A stretch of 29,217 nucleotides of DNA from RUG754 sp041856085 (lineage in GTDB: Bacteria > Bacillota > Clostridia > Peptostreptococcales > Anaerovoracaceae), in the NCBI GenBank assembly GCA_041856085.1, contig JBHAFL010000089.1, positions 1 through 29,217 of the forward strand, written 5' to 3'. Within the stretch, counting starts at the first letter, position 1. The number at the start of each line of letters is the position of its first letter. The notes beneath the pieces were generated by a model. That model worked only from the letters and a program-made list of their open reading frames with translations, did not search any database and was not told where the DNA came from. Below, piece after piece: positions 14,657 through 23,009 of this stretch. Both the position numbers and the translations under genes were made by a program.

Positions 14657-17638
14657 ATGAAAACGAAGTTGAAGTCATTGTTAATTTTGACGATTATTGC
14701 TGTAATGCTGCTTTCATCAGCCTGCGTAGCGGGCGATAACAGTGGCGGCGCTTCTAAAGAAATTTATGGCTTTAAGCTGATTAAGGAGCAGGACATTCCT
14801 GATTTTTCATCTACGCTTCTCTGGTATGAACACGAAAGGACGGGCGCCGAGCTGGTCTGGATTAAGAACAGCGACGAGTTTAAGACCTTTTCGATTTGCT
14901 TTAAGACAGAGCCGTACGACGATACAGGCAGCGCGCATATAGTCGAGCATGCACTTGTCACAAGCTCGAGAAAATACAGTTCGAATAACGTAATTTTGGA
15001 TATGTACTACAGGTCTACATGCGCAGATATGCATGCGTACACAGCTCCCGATCATACGTGGTTTCCACTGTCAAGCCGGGACTCTAAGGATTTCGCGAAT
15101 CTGACCGACCTTTATCTTGACATGATAATTTTTCCGAGGATAGGTGAAGATGAGTCGCTGTTCAGACGGGAGGGCTGGCATTATGATATCATGGATAAGT
15201 CTGACCCTATAAACTATGTCGGGATAGTATATAATGAAATGCGCGGTTATATGTCGAATCCGGAAGAAAAATTGGAAAACGCGGCTCTTAAAGCTCTATA
15301 CCCCGACACGGGATACGCTTTCAATTCCGGAGGAGACCCGGAAGCCATTCCTGATTTAAGCTATGAAGAGTTTCTTGCTTTTTATCACAAGTTCTACCAT
15401 CCGTCAAACATGCTGTTGTATTTTTATGGCGACGTCGACATCGAATATTTTATGAAAAAAATCGACGAGGAATATCTTTCGGAGTTTGATAAGCAGGAGC
15501 CGGAGGTCGAACTGAAGAAACAAGAGCCGCTTAGCGGGATGAGTGTAGTCGAAGATGAATATAATATAAGCGAGGGAGAGGATACCGCAAAAAAGACTTA
15601 TCTTGCCTATGTAATCGGATGCGGAGACGGCGGCAATCTAAAGGACGATCTTTCGCTCGGAATTATCGGGGATGCTTTGCGATACATGAATTCGGCGCCG
15701 ATAAAAAACAGGCTTATGGACGAAAATATAGGTGAAGACGTCGGTTCCATGTCTTTTAGATATAATCAAAATGCTTTTGGCGTGGCTGTCTCTGAGGCAG
15801 AGCCGGAAGACGCGGACAGGCTGGTTAAAATTGTGGACGAAGAGCTTAACAGGGTCGTTAAAGACGGCTTTGATAAGAAAACATTGTACTCTATAATTAA
15901 TCGCATTGAAATCAGACTGCGTGAAGGCGGAGGAGGTCTAAAGGGGAACTTTTTTCTCGATTATGTGAAAAATGGCAGATTCTATTCGGGAGATCCTGCG
16001 GCATATTTTGATTTCAGCGGCGTAATAGATGAGCTGAAAGAGGGTGTGGAAAACGGATATTTCGAGAATTTTGTCAAGGAAAAGCTTCTTTCACATAATC
16101 ACAAGGGTCTCGCAATTCTGAAACCTTCTGCAGGGCTGTTTGACAGGCACAACAAAGCTGTTGAAGAAAAACTCGCGAAATATAAGGCGAGCCTGAGCGA
16201 TGAGGAGCTCGAGGAGCTCATATCTGTCAATAAAAAAGACGCGGAAAAAAATTCCGCAAGCACCGATATCAATCTTCCGAAGCTTGAGCTTAGTGAAATC
16301 GACACGGATATCAATGTCGAGGATTATACTGTTTCGGATTTGGGCAAGTCGAAGCTGCTGTATTCCGAGCAGCCGACTAACGGCATGGTTTATGCGAGCC
16401 TGCAATTTGATTTATCGACGGTAGATGAGGATAAACTGCCCTATGCCGCAATTTTATCTTATATGCTCAAACATGTGGATACCGAGGCGCATAAACGCGA
16501 GGAACTTGATGTTGACGTATCCGTGGTAAGCGGAGGGATATACGCCAGCCTTCATGTAAACGAACACAGCAAGACTCAGGCTTTGGATTCGAGATTTAAG
16601 ATAAACACGAAAGCGACAGGCGATTATCTTGACGAGACCTTTGATTTAGTGTATGAGATTCTTATGCAATCGAAATTTGAGGATTACGATTGGATAGGCA
16701 AAAGGATGAAAAGAATAGAGACTGTTGCGCAGGAAGCCGTAAGCACAAACGGCAATTTCATGGGGTTGTACAGAGCATTATCATATTTCTCACCTAAAGA
16801 CAAGTATTGGGATGCAGTCGGCGGGTTTGATTTTCTGAGATCTGTTCAAAAAATCAACAAAGACTTTGAGAAAGACCCTAAGGCTGTCTGCGACGAGATT
16901 AAGTCGGTAGCGGAAACCGTGTTTAACAGCGAAAACCTTATTGTCACCATCGTGTCCGACGAGGAAAATTTCAAGCCGGCAAAAAAAACGCTTAAGGCGT
17001 TTATCGATAAGCTCCCTGACAGAAAGCAGAGGAACGGCAAATTTAATATAAAATGCGAAGTGCTTAACGAAGGCGTACCGTCGTACTCAGATACGAACTA
17101 CGTGTTTATGGCAGGAAACCTGAAAGAGGCGATGGGCAAGGAAGTAGACGGCAGCGTATATGTTCTTCCCAATATATTGAACAGTACATATCTGATACCG
17201 GAATTACGTCTGAAAGGCGGAGCTTACTCGCCGAGAATGTATATCGAGAAAAATACAAACATAGTATTCTATACTTACGATGACCCTAATATCACCGAGA
17301 CGCTTGACGTTTTCAGAAAAGCAGGGGATTTTATATCGACGCTGGAGATTGACCAGGAAGAGCTTGAGAAAATTATAATCAGCTATTTCAAGTCTACTCC
17401 GTCGACTCCTGAACAAATAGCGGATAATATTTGCTATAGATACATCACAGGTATCAGCGACGAGGAGCTCAGGCTGTTAAACGAACAGGTAAAGAACGCA
17501 AAATTAGAAACAATAAAGGAATTCGGAGAGGGCATAAGCAGGATGCTCGAAAACGAAAAGTTTTTAGTAATAGGAATGGATAGTAAGGTTAGGGAAAACT
17601 CTGAAATATTTAAGAATATATTTGAGGTTAGCGAGTGA
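14657..17638 (+). CDS. Secreted lipoprotein peptidase of family M16 (presequence protease/PreP-like)
   Basis: A 993-residue protein. The N-terminus is a lipoprotein signal with lipobox LLSSAC, the lipidated Cys being residue 23. The inverted zinc motif HxxEH is at 94-98 (HIVEH), followed by a third ligand Glu194 in VYNEMRGYM. The 96-residue gap from His98 to Glu194 equals that in plant PreP as I remember it. Two halves of about 450 residues fit the M16C clam-shell enzyme that degrades peptides of roughly 10-70 residues. Most bacterial members are cytoplasmic, so a lipid anchor outside the membrane is notable. The gene starts 16 bp after the PP2C gene, with GGGAG before the ATG. Processing or destruction of the exported peptide is the natural hypothesis from position. 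Confidence 0.9.
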   Translation: MKTKLKSLLILTIIAVMLLSSACVAGDNSGGASKEIYGFKLIKEQDIPDFSSTLLWYEHERTGAELVWIKNSDEFKTFSICFKTEPYDDTGSAHIVEHALVTSSRKYSSNNVILDMYYRSTCADMHAYTAPDHTWFPLSSRDSKDFANLTDLYLDMIIFPRIGEDESLFRREGWHYDIMDKSDPINYVGIVYNEMRGYMSNPEEKLENAALKALYPDTGYAFNSGGDPEAIPDLSYEEFLAFYHKFYHPSNMLLYFYGDVDIEYFMKKIDEEYLSEFDKQEPEVELKKQEPLSGMSVVEDEYNISEGEDTAKKTYLAYVIGCGDGGNLKDDLSLGIIGDALRYMNSAPIKNRLMDENIGEDVGSMSFRYNQNAFGVAVSEAEPEDADRLVKIVDEELNRVVKDGFDKKTLYSIINRIEIRLREGGGGLKGNFFLDYVKNGRFYSGDPAAYFDFSGVIDELKEGVENGYFENFVKEKLLSHNHKGLAILKPSAGLFDRHNKAVEEKLAKYKASLSDEELEELISVNKKDAEKNSASTDINLPKLELSEIDTDINVEDYTVSDLGKSKLLYSEQPTNGMVYASLQFDLSTVDEDKLPYAAILSYMLKHVDTEAHKREELDVDVSVVSGGIYASLHVNEHSKTQALDSRFKINTKATGDYLDETFDLVYEILMQSKFEDYDWIGKRMKRIETVAQEAVSTNGNFMGLYRALSYFSPKDKYWDAVGGFDFLRSVQKINKDFEKDPKAVCDEIKSVAETVFNSENLIVTIVSDEENFKPAKKTLKAFIDKLPDRKQRNGKFNIKCEVLNEGVPSYSDTNYVFMAGNLKEAMGKEVDGSVYVLPNILNSTYLIPELRLKGGAYSPRMYIEKNTNIVFYTYDDPNITETLDVFRKAGDFISTLEIDQEELEKIIISYFKSTPSTPEQIADNICYRYITGISDEELRLLNEQVKNAKLETIKEFGEGISRMLENEKFLVIGMDSKVRENSEIFKNIFEVSE

Positions 17639-17642
17639 TATT

Positions 17643-18968
17643 GTGACTATTGAAATAGAAAAAACTTTATTTGCCAACATATCCCTTGATATTTTTGGCA
17701 TAATTCTGACAGTGTTTCCTATTGTTTACCTTCTAAGCGGCAATCGATATAAGGATAGGAGCAACAGATATTTTTTGCTTGCTTCGGTTTCCAATATACT
17801 GATGATAATAGGAGACCTGGGGGACTGGGTCTTTCGCGACATAACCGATTCGTGGATGAAAATAACGCTTTTGGCTCTGACCGCGCTGTATTACAGCTGC
17901 ACTGCTTTCGTGCCGTATTTCTTTTCGAGATACATAATCGAGTATCTGAAAGTTTCCGGCGGCAAAAAAAAGATATATGTGATGATAACAACGGGACTAT
18001 GCTCTCTGCAAATTATTTTTGCCGTAATAAGCCCTTTTACAGGCGCAATCTTCTACGTGACTGACGCAGGCTATCACCGCGGTCCGCTGTTTTTCGTTTC
18101 GCAGCTTGTAGCTTTAAGCTGCTATCTGCTGTTTACGTATATAGTCATTTCCAATCGCGGGAAGATGAATCACAGGGAAGTCGTATTCTTTCTTTTGTGT
18201 ATTTTAGTACCGCTCGCTGCCAATACGGTGCAGATGATAGTCCGTGGGCTCGCATTGATGAATATAGGAATCGCGCTGTCGCTACTTTTCATTTTTGTCA
18301 ATATCCAGCTCGAGTATGAAATTACGCTTTTCAAACGTGAACAGGAACTTTTGCATCAAAAATCGGCGCTGGACGAACAGCGAATCCAACTGCTGCTAAG
18401 TCAGATTCAACCGCATTTTTTGTTCAACTCTCTTGGGACGATTGCGGAGCTTTGCCGTATTGACCCGAAAGCGGCTGAAAAAGCGACTGAAGAATTCGCG
18501 AGCTTCCTGCGCGGCAATATGATGAGCCTAAAAGCGAAAGGGCTGATTCCGTTCGGGCAGGAGCTTGAGCACGTTAAAAACTATCTTTATCTGGAGCACC
18601 GGAGATTTCAGGAAAGGCTTAATGTAGATTATAACATTGAGGTTACGGACTTTTTAATTCCTCCTCTGTCGCTGCAGCCGCTTGCGGAGAATGCGGTGAG
18701 GCACGGTATTTGCCATAGAAAAGAGGGAGGGAATCTTACGATAAGTACGAGAGAAATCGACGGGTTCAACGAAATAAGCATAAAAGACGACGGAATCGGC
18801 ATAGAGAAATCGAAAGAATATCCGAATCTCGGCGGTCATGCTCACATAGGGATATCCAATGTGCGAAAACGCATAGAGACGATGACAGGCGGATATATGG
18901 ACATAGAGAGCAGTGACGGAGGTACAACCGTACGCATATTGATTCCGTTTAATCGGGGAGGCAAGTGA
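17643..18968 (+). CDS. Sensor histidine kinase, LytS-type (HPK family with His_kinase domain PF06580)
   Basis: About 441 residues from a GTG at 17643; the frame also has a TTG at 17622 that overlaps the M16 stop. Neither has a convincing ribosome binding site, so the start is uncertain. The N-terminal half holds about seven hydrophobic segments (to about residue 225), then a helical linker (EQELLHQKSALDEQRIQ) and the phosphoacceptor block SQIQPHFLFNSL, His near residue 258. The ATPase domain has the N-box LAENAVRHGI and the G-box DDGIGIE. This layout is that of multi-pass peptide- or small-molecule-sensing kinases such as LytS and AgrC-like proteins. Its stop overlaps the start of the response regulator by one base (TGATG). 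It may sense the exported peptide. Confidence 0.9.
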   Translation: MTIEIEKTLFANISLDIFGIILTVFPIVYLLSGNRYKDRSNRYFLLASVSNILMIIGDLGDWVFRDITDSWMKITLLALTALYYSCTAFVPYFFSRYIIEYLKVSGGKKKIYVMITTGLCSLQIIFAVISPFTGAIFYVTDAGYHRGPLFFVSQLVALSCYLLFTYIVISNRGKMNHREVVFFLLCILVPLAANTVQMIVRGLALMNIGIALSLLFIFVNIQLEYEITLFKREQELLHQKSALDEQRIQLLLSQIQPHFLFNSLGTIAELCRIDPKAAEKATEEFASFLRGNMMSLKAKGLIPFGQELEHVKNYLYLEHRRFQERLNVDYNIEVTDFLIPPLSLQPLAENAVRHGICHRKEGGNLTISTREIDGFNEISIKDDGIGIEKSKEYPNLGGHAHIGISNVRKRIETMTGGYMDIESSDGGTTVRILIPFNRGGK

Positions 18969-19756
18969 TGCGATTCTTAGCTGTTGATGACGAAAAGATT
19001 ATGTTAAATAAGCTTATAGGTGTTCTGAAAAGCGTAAGACCGGAAGCGGAGATATTACAGTTCACATGGGCGGACGACGCGCTTAGAGCAGCTAAGGAGC
19101 GTCACATTGACGCGGCATTTCTGGATATTCAGATGGGAGGTATGACAGGTTTGCAGCTTGCGGCTCATCTAAAAAAAATTCAGCCCAAAATGCACATTAT
19201 TTTTATCACGGGACATCACGGATATGCATTAGACGCCTTTAAGATTCGTGCCACCGGCTATCTCCTGAAACCGGTGAGCGAGGAAGCCGTCAGGAGAGAG
19301 TTGACATTCATCTATGAAGAGACTGAGTCTCAAAGCAGAATAAGAGTGAAAACCTTCGGCGGATTTGATATTTTCGTGGAGGGCAGTATGGTTAAATTTA
19401 ACCGCACGAAAGCTAAGGAGCTGCTCGCGTTTCTGGTAGACCGCCGAGGCTTGTCGGTTACGACGGGCGAAGCCTATGCCGCCCTGTTTGAGGACTACGA
19501 AAATACGAGGTCGGGAAAGGCATATTTCAGAACGATTCTCCATGAAATGATAAAAGCGCTGAAACAGGCGGACGCGGAAGAAATACTTTTGATAGAGCAT
19601 AACAGCTTCGCCGTCGTGCCTGAACGCTTCGATTGCGACTTCTACCGTTTTTTAGAGGGCGATCCAATCGCAGTCAACCTATATCAAAACGATTATATGC
19701 CCGCATACAGCTGGGCGGAGGTGCGAAACGCCGAGCTCGGCTTCCGTGCTTTATGA
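18968..19756 (+). CDS. Response regulator with receiver domain and SARP-like winged-helix output
   Basis: The ATG at 18968 is preferred to the GTG at 18965 because GGGAGG lies 6-7 bases before it; the result is 262 residues. The receiver domain (about 1-118) has Asp7/Asp8, the phosphoacceptor Asp53 (AAFLDIQMGG), the Thr in IIFITGHHGY and Lys in YLLKPVS. The output domain begins with VKTFGGFDIFVEG and FNRTKAKELLAFLVDRRG, the OmpR-like winged helix of SARP-type regulators, and ends with DYMPAYSWAE, a shortened piece of the bacterial transcriptional activation domain. It is coupled to the kinase by a one-base overlap. Likely targets are the peptide and transporter genes upstream, where a short direct repeat is present at 10714-10728. 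Confidence 0.9.
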   Translation: MRFLAVDDEKIMLNKLIGVLKSVRPEAEILQFTWADDALRAAKERHIDAAFLDIQMGGMTGLQLAAHLKKIQPKMHIIFITGHHGYALDAFKIRATGYLLKPVSEEAVRRELTFIYEETESQSRIRVKTFGGFDIFVEGSMVKFNRTKAKELLAFLVDRRGLSVTTGEAYAALFEDYENTRSGKAYFRTILHEMIKALKQADAEEILLIEHNSFAVVPERFDCDFYRFLEGDPIAVNLYQNDYMPAYSWAEVRNAELGFRAL

Positions 19757-19779
19757 TACGACCTGAATTCATAGCGCGA

Positions 19780-19822
19780 CGGTATTAAAAGCTGCTGTAA
19801 ATATCAAAAGCTTTTCGTACCG
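19780..19822 (+). other. Interrupted inverted repeat upstream of the NCS2 permease gene
   Basis: CGGTA at 19780-19784 and AAAAGCT at 19787-19793 pair with AGCTTTT at 19809-19815 and TACCG at 19818-19822, with a 2x2 internal loop (TT/CG) and a 15-base apical loop. No T tract follows. It may be a weak terminator for the regulator gene or an RNA structure or operator for the permease. Confidence 0.5.
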
Positions 19823-19888
19823 AAGCTGCCGCCTTAGCTCGTGAGAGCGACGCTAAAAAAAGAAAAACAGAAAAATAGGAGTAAAATT

Positions 19889-21292
19889 ATGGATAGTTTT
19901 TTTGAAATCTCCAAGAGAGGCTCCTCGGTTAAAACGGAGATATTGGCAGGTCTGACGACTTTCTTCTCGATGGCGTATATTATTGTCGTCATACCTAATC
20001 AGATTACGGGATTCACGGCAGGCCTTGACAGCATATGGAACTCGGTGTATATAGGTTCTATCCTCGTGGCTGCGATAGGTACACTCATCATGTCTCTCTA
20101 TGCTAAAATGCCGCTTGCTCAGGCATGCGGAATGGGACTGAACTCGTTCTTCTTCGTCAGCTTCATTCTGCCGGAGGTATTAAACGGCGGCGACCCTATA
20201 AGAGGGTATCACGCGGGACTCGTGATTGTGCTTCTGTCAGGCTTGATATTCTTCCTTCTTTCCGTCACGGGACTTAGAGTATATATTGCCAAATCTATGC
20301 CGACGGTGCTAAAAGGCTCAATTTCGGTAGGGATTGGCTTGTTCATAGCGTTCATAGGCTTTCAGAACTCGGGGATAATACAGGATAATCCTTATACGCT
20401 TACGCAGCTTGTAGATATACACGGAGCAATAAGCGGCGGCGGGATACTGTCGGTTTTGCCTGCAATGCTTGCATTTTTGGGATTTATACTCATATCCGCC
20501 TTGGGCAAGCTTAACATAAAAGGGAATGTAATAATAGGAATTTTGATAATCTCGGCTCTATATTATGTGTTTACGGGAACTGTGCCGCCTCTTGATTTTA
20601 GCCGGGTCGGAAGATTTTTTACAGACTTTCGCTCTATCGGACTCTTCGGCGTTTTCAGCAGCGGCTCGTGGTCGTATGCATTCAGCCAAGAGCTTGTAGG
20701 AGGAATATTCGGGGGCGTAATGTATGTAATTGCTTTCGTAATGGTCGATATGTTCGATACGATAGGAACGCTTTATGCGACAGCTTCCGAATCAGGTATG
20801 CTCGATGATAACGGAGACCCGATCGCGCTTGAAGAGTGTATGATGGCGGACGCTACCGCGACGGCGGCAGGAGCGACGCTCGGCACTTCCACCTGTACCA
20901 CGGTTTTGGAATCTGCCGCAGGCATTGCAGCCGGAGGAAGAACGGGGCTTACTTCACTGACAGTTGCGATATGCTTCCTTTTGTGTATGTTCTTAAGCCC
21001 GCTCGCGTCTTTGATACCGAGCTGCGCGACATCGGCGGCGCTCATATATGTGGGCGTTCTGATGATGGAAAGCTTCAAAAAAATAGACTTTGCAGACCTG
21101 TCTGCGGCAGCGACGGCATTTATGACTATTATTTCTATGGTGCTGACATATTCGATTGCTAACGGAATAGGCATAGGCGCTATAACCTATTCGTTGCTTA
21201 CCATATTTACGGGCAGGTTTCGAAAGAGCGATATTATGATTACGATTGTGGCGCTTTTGTTCGCCATCAGATTTGTGATGATAACTATGTGA
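19889..21292 (+). CDS. NCS2 family purine permease (PbuG/AzgA-like guanine-hypoxanthine type)
   Basis: The ATG at 19889 is preceded by AGGAG at a good distance; an in-frame GTG at 19841 would add 16 lysine-rich residues with no ribosome binding site. The 467-residue membrane protein opens FFEISKRGSSVKTEILAGLTTFFSMAYIIVV, the hallmark of the AzgA/PbuG branch of NCS2, and continues with AQACGMGLNSFF (QACGMGLNAFF-like) and GTSTCTTVLESAAGIAAGGRTGLTSL, the conserved substrate and helix-break segments. It imports hypoxanthine, guanine or adenine by proton symport. It stands alone between the regulator and a terminator-like hairpin, and belongs functionally with xpt, the nucleoside importer and the APRT-type gene around it. 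Exact base specificity is not determined. Confidence 0.93.
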   Translation: MDSFFEISKRGSSVKTEILAGLTTFFSMAYIIVVIPNQITGFTAGLDSIWNSVYIGSILVAAIGTLIMSLYAKMPLAQACGMGLNSFFFVSFILPEVLNGGDPIRGYHAGLVIVLLSGLIFFLLSVTGLRVYIAKSMPTVLKGSISVGIGLFIAFIGFQNSGIIQDNPYTLTQLVDIHGAISGGGILSVLPAMLAFLGFILISALGKLNIKGNVIIGILIISALYYVFTGTVPPLDFSRVGRFFTDFRSIGLFGVFSSGSWSYAFSQELVGGIFGGVMYVIAFVMVDMFDTIGTLYATASESGMLDDNGDPIALEECMMADATATAAGATLGTSTCTTVLESAAGIAAGGRTGLTSLTVAICFLLCMFLSPLASLIPSCATSAALIYVGVLMMESFKKIDFADLSAAATAFMTIISMVLTYSIANGIGIGAITYSLLTIFTGRFRKSDIMITIVALLFAIRFVMITM

Positions 21293-21387
21293 TAAGGCTC
21301 ATATTAGAGGAAGCGACCGCCAAAAGGCAGAAAAATCAAAAAATCAACCCATATCGATAAATATGAAATATATAAATCGAAAAACAG

Positions 21388-21424
21388 GATAATGTTCGAA
21401 AATATCCGAACATTATCTTTTTTT
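21388..21424 (+). terminator. Terminator hairpin after the NCS2 gene, containing PurBox-like arms
   Basis: GATAATGTTCG at 21388-21398 pairs perfectly with CGAACATTATC at 21407-21417 (11 bp, 8-base loop), followed by seven T. The right arm with its flank, ATATCCGAACATT (21402-21414), fits the Bacillus PurR box AWWWCCGAACWWT as I remember it, and the left arm fits in reverse with one mismatch. The element lies 95 bp after the permease and about 35 bp upstream of the next promoter, so it could serve as terminator, operator or both. Confidence 0.65.
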
Positions 21425-21459
21425 AGCTAAAAAATACTCCGATTCAAGGCGAGAATTAT

Positions 21460-21487
21460 TTGATTTAGCGGTTTAGTCGGTTATAAT
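21460..21487 (+). promoter_or_regulatory. Probable promoter of the nucleoside importer operon
   Basis: TTGATT at 21460-21465, a 16-bp spacer, then a perfect TATAAT at 21482-21487, about 85 bp before the substrate-binding protein gene. It is the clearest promoter in this gap. Confidence 0.6.
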
Positions 21488-21571
21488 CTATCTGTGGTGA
21501 TTTGTCGGTGCAAAACGCAGCCGAGAATACCGATAAAAGATTATCAAAATCAAAAATTCAAGGAGAAAAAA

Positions 21572-22795
21572 ATGAAAAAGATTATTGCACTGGCATTAGT
21601 TATCGCAATGATATTCTCTTTCGCGGCATGCGGCGACAAGCCTGCGGCAGACGGCGGAGAGAATGAGGGAACGGTTTATAAGGTCGGTATGGTCTGCATC
21701 GGAGACGATAATGCGGCGTACGACAGAAACTTCTATATGGCGGCAGACGCGGCTAAAGAGAGATTAGGTGCAGAGGGAATCGACATTGAATGGACATATA
21801 CGTATAATCACCCTGAGGGCGACGCGGTTGCTACAGACTGTGAGGATCTGGCGGGGCAGGGCTGCATCGCGGTATTCTGTAATTCCTACGGACAGGAAGC
21901 AGCAATGCTTTCGGTTGCCGCTGATTATCCTGATACGGTATTCGCAGGACTCACGAACGAGGGCTCATATAAGGACAGCCTTGAAAATACCGTAAACGCA
22001 TTCCCGTCAATCTATGAGGGAAGATACATCGCGGGCGTAGCTGCCGGTCTCAAGCTCCAAGAAATGATAGACAGCGGAGAAATCAAAGAAGATGAAGCGG
22101 TGCTCGGCTATGTGGGAGCATACACATTCGCAGAGGTTATCTCAGGTTACACCGCATTCTTCCTCGGCGCTAAGTCGGTTTGCCCGTCCGCTACAATGCT
22201 CGTGGAGTTCATCGGCTCATGGGGCGACCCTACAATGGAAGCGGCTACTGCCGACGACCTCATCGACAGAGGAGCTAAGATTATTTCACAGCACTCCGAC
22301 TCCACTACGCCGGCTACGCAGGCGCAGTCCAAGGGCGCATTCCATGTAGGCTATAACATCGGAATGACCGACATAGCTCCTGAAGCTTCCATTATTTCCT
22401 CAAGAATCGACTGGACCAACTACTTCACATATGTTATCAAGACAATCGTAGAGGGCGGCAAGGTTGAACAGGATTATACTCAGCACGGAATTGCGGACGG
22501 AGACGTAGTCCTCACCGAGCTCAACGAAGCTATCGCAGCGGAGGGAACGGCGGAAAAGCTCGCCGAAATCGAAAAATCCATCGCGGACGGCAGCCTTAAG
22601 GTATTCGACACATCTACATTCACTGTAGGCGGCAAAGCCGTTACTAACGCATTCGCAATCGACACCGACGGCGACTTCCAGGCAGATTCCGAGGAAGCTG
22701 TCTTCGACGGAGCTTTCCACGAATCCTACTTCCAGTCCGCTCCTTACTTCGCACTCAGAATAGACGGAATCACACTTGTAAACGAAGAATATTGA
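21572..22795 (+). CDS. BMP-family lipoprotein, substrate-binding protein of a nucleoside ABC importer
   Basis: The ATG at 21572 follows AAGGAG; the longer frame from 21494 lacks support. The 407-residue protein opens with a lipoprotein signal (MKKIIALALVIAMIFSF then AACGD), the lipidated Cys being about residue 20. The mature part has the BMP pattern: KVGMVCIGDDNAAYDRNFY at the start, NSYGQEAAMLSVAADYPDTVFAG, FPSIYEGRYIAGVAAGL and a conserved GYVGAYTFAEVISGYTAFFLGA. BMP proteins (PnrA, BmpA and relatives) bind purine nucleosides outside the membrane. The ATPase and two permeases follow in one direction, with a hairpin in between that would allow excess binding protein to be made. The gene order, BMP-ATPase-permease-permease, is typical. 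Confidence 0.93.
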   Translation: MKKIIALALVIAMIFSFAACGDKPAADGGENEGTVYKVGMVCIGDDNAAYDRNFYMAADAAKERLGAEGIDIEWTYTYNHPEGDAVATDCEDLAGQGCIAVFCNSYGQEAAMLSVAADYPDTVFAGLTNEGSYKDSLENTVNAFPSIYEGRYIAGVAAGLKLQEMIDSGEIKEDEAVLGYVGAYTFAEVISGYTAFFLGAKSVCPSATMLVEFIGSWGDPTMEAATADDLIDRGAKIISQHSDSTTPATQAQSKGAFHVGYNIGMTDIAPEASIISSRIDWTNYFTYVIKTIVEGGKVEQDYTQHGIADGDVVLTELNEAIAAEGTAEKLAEIEKSIADGSLKVFDTSTFTVGGKAVTNAFAIDTDGDFQADSEEAVFDGAFHESYFQSAPYFALRIDGITLVNEEY

Positions 22796-22872
22796 TTTAT
22801 TACAGCTTCTCAAAAAATATTCTGAAAAACGATAAAAATCAGTAGAAAAGATAACAAAAAAACTATATACTC

Positions 22873-22897
22873 AAAAGAGGACTTTCAGTCCTCTTTT
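22873..22897 (+). terminator. Intra-operon hairpin between the binding protein and ATPase genes
   Basis: AAAAGAGGACT at 22873-22883 pairs perfectly with AGTCCTCTTTT at 22887-22897 around a TTC loop; the only T run is within the stem. It is probably an attenuator or mRNA stabiliser that keeps the binding protein above the membrane parts, rather than a full stop. Confidence 0.6.
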
Positions 22898-23009
22898 GGC
22901 GTTTAACAAGGACTATTCACTAAAAGTCCAAGACGCAAAACAAGGACTATCAAAAAACCTTGGCGAAAAAAGCGAATCAACAGTTAATTTAGCAAAAAGG
23001 AAAGATACT

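Noticed and set aside
21293..21571. Purine riboswitch upstream of the nucleoside importer or the NCS2 gene
   Set aside because: I looked for the conserved junction and loop sequences of the purine aptamer here and at 19757-19888 and found none; only simple hairpins are present.
22896..23009. TTG-initiated N-terminal extension of the nucleoside importer ATPase
   Set aside because: The TTG falls in the hairpin stem, the extra 38 residues match nothing expected, and ATG 23010 has a good ribosome binding site with family-typical length.
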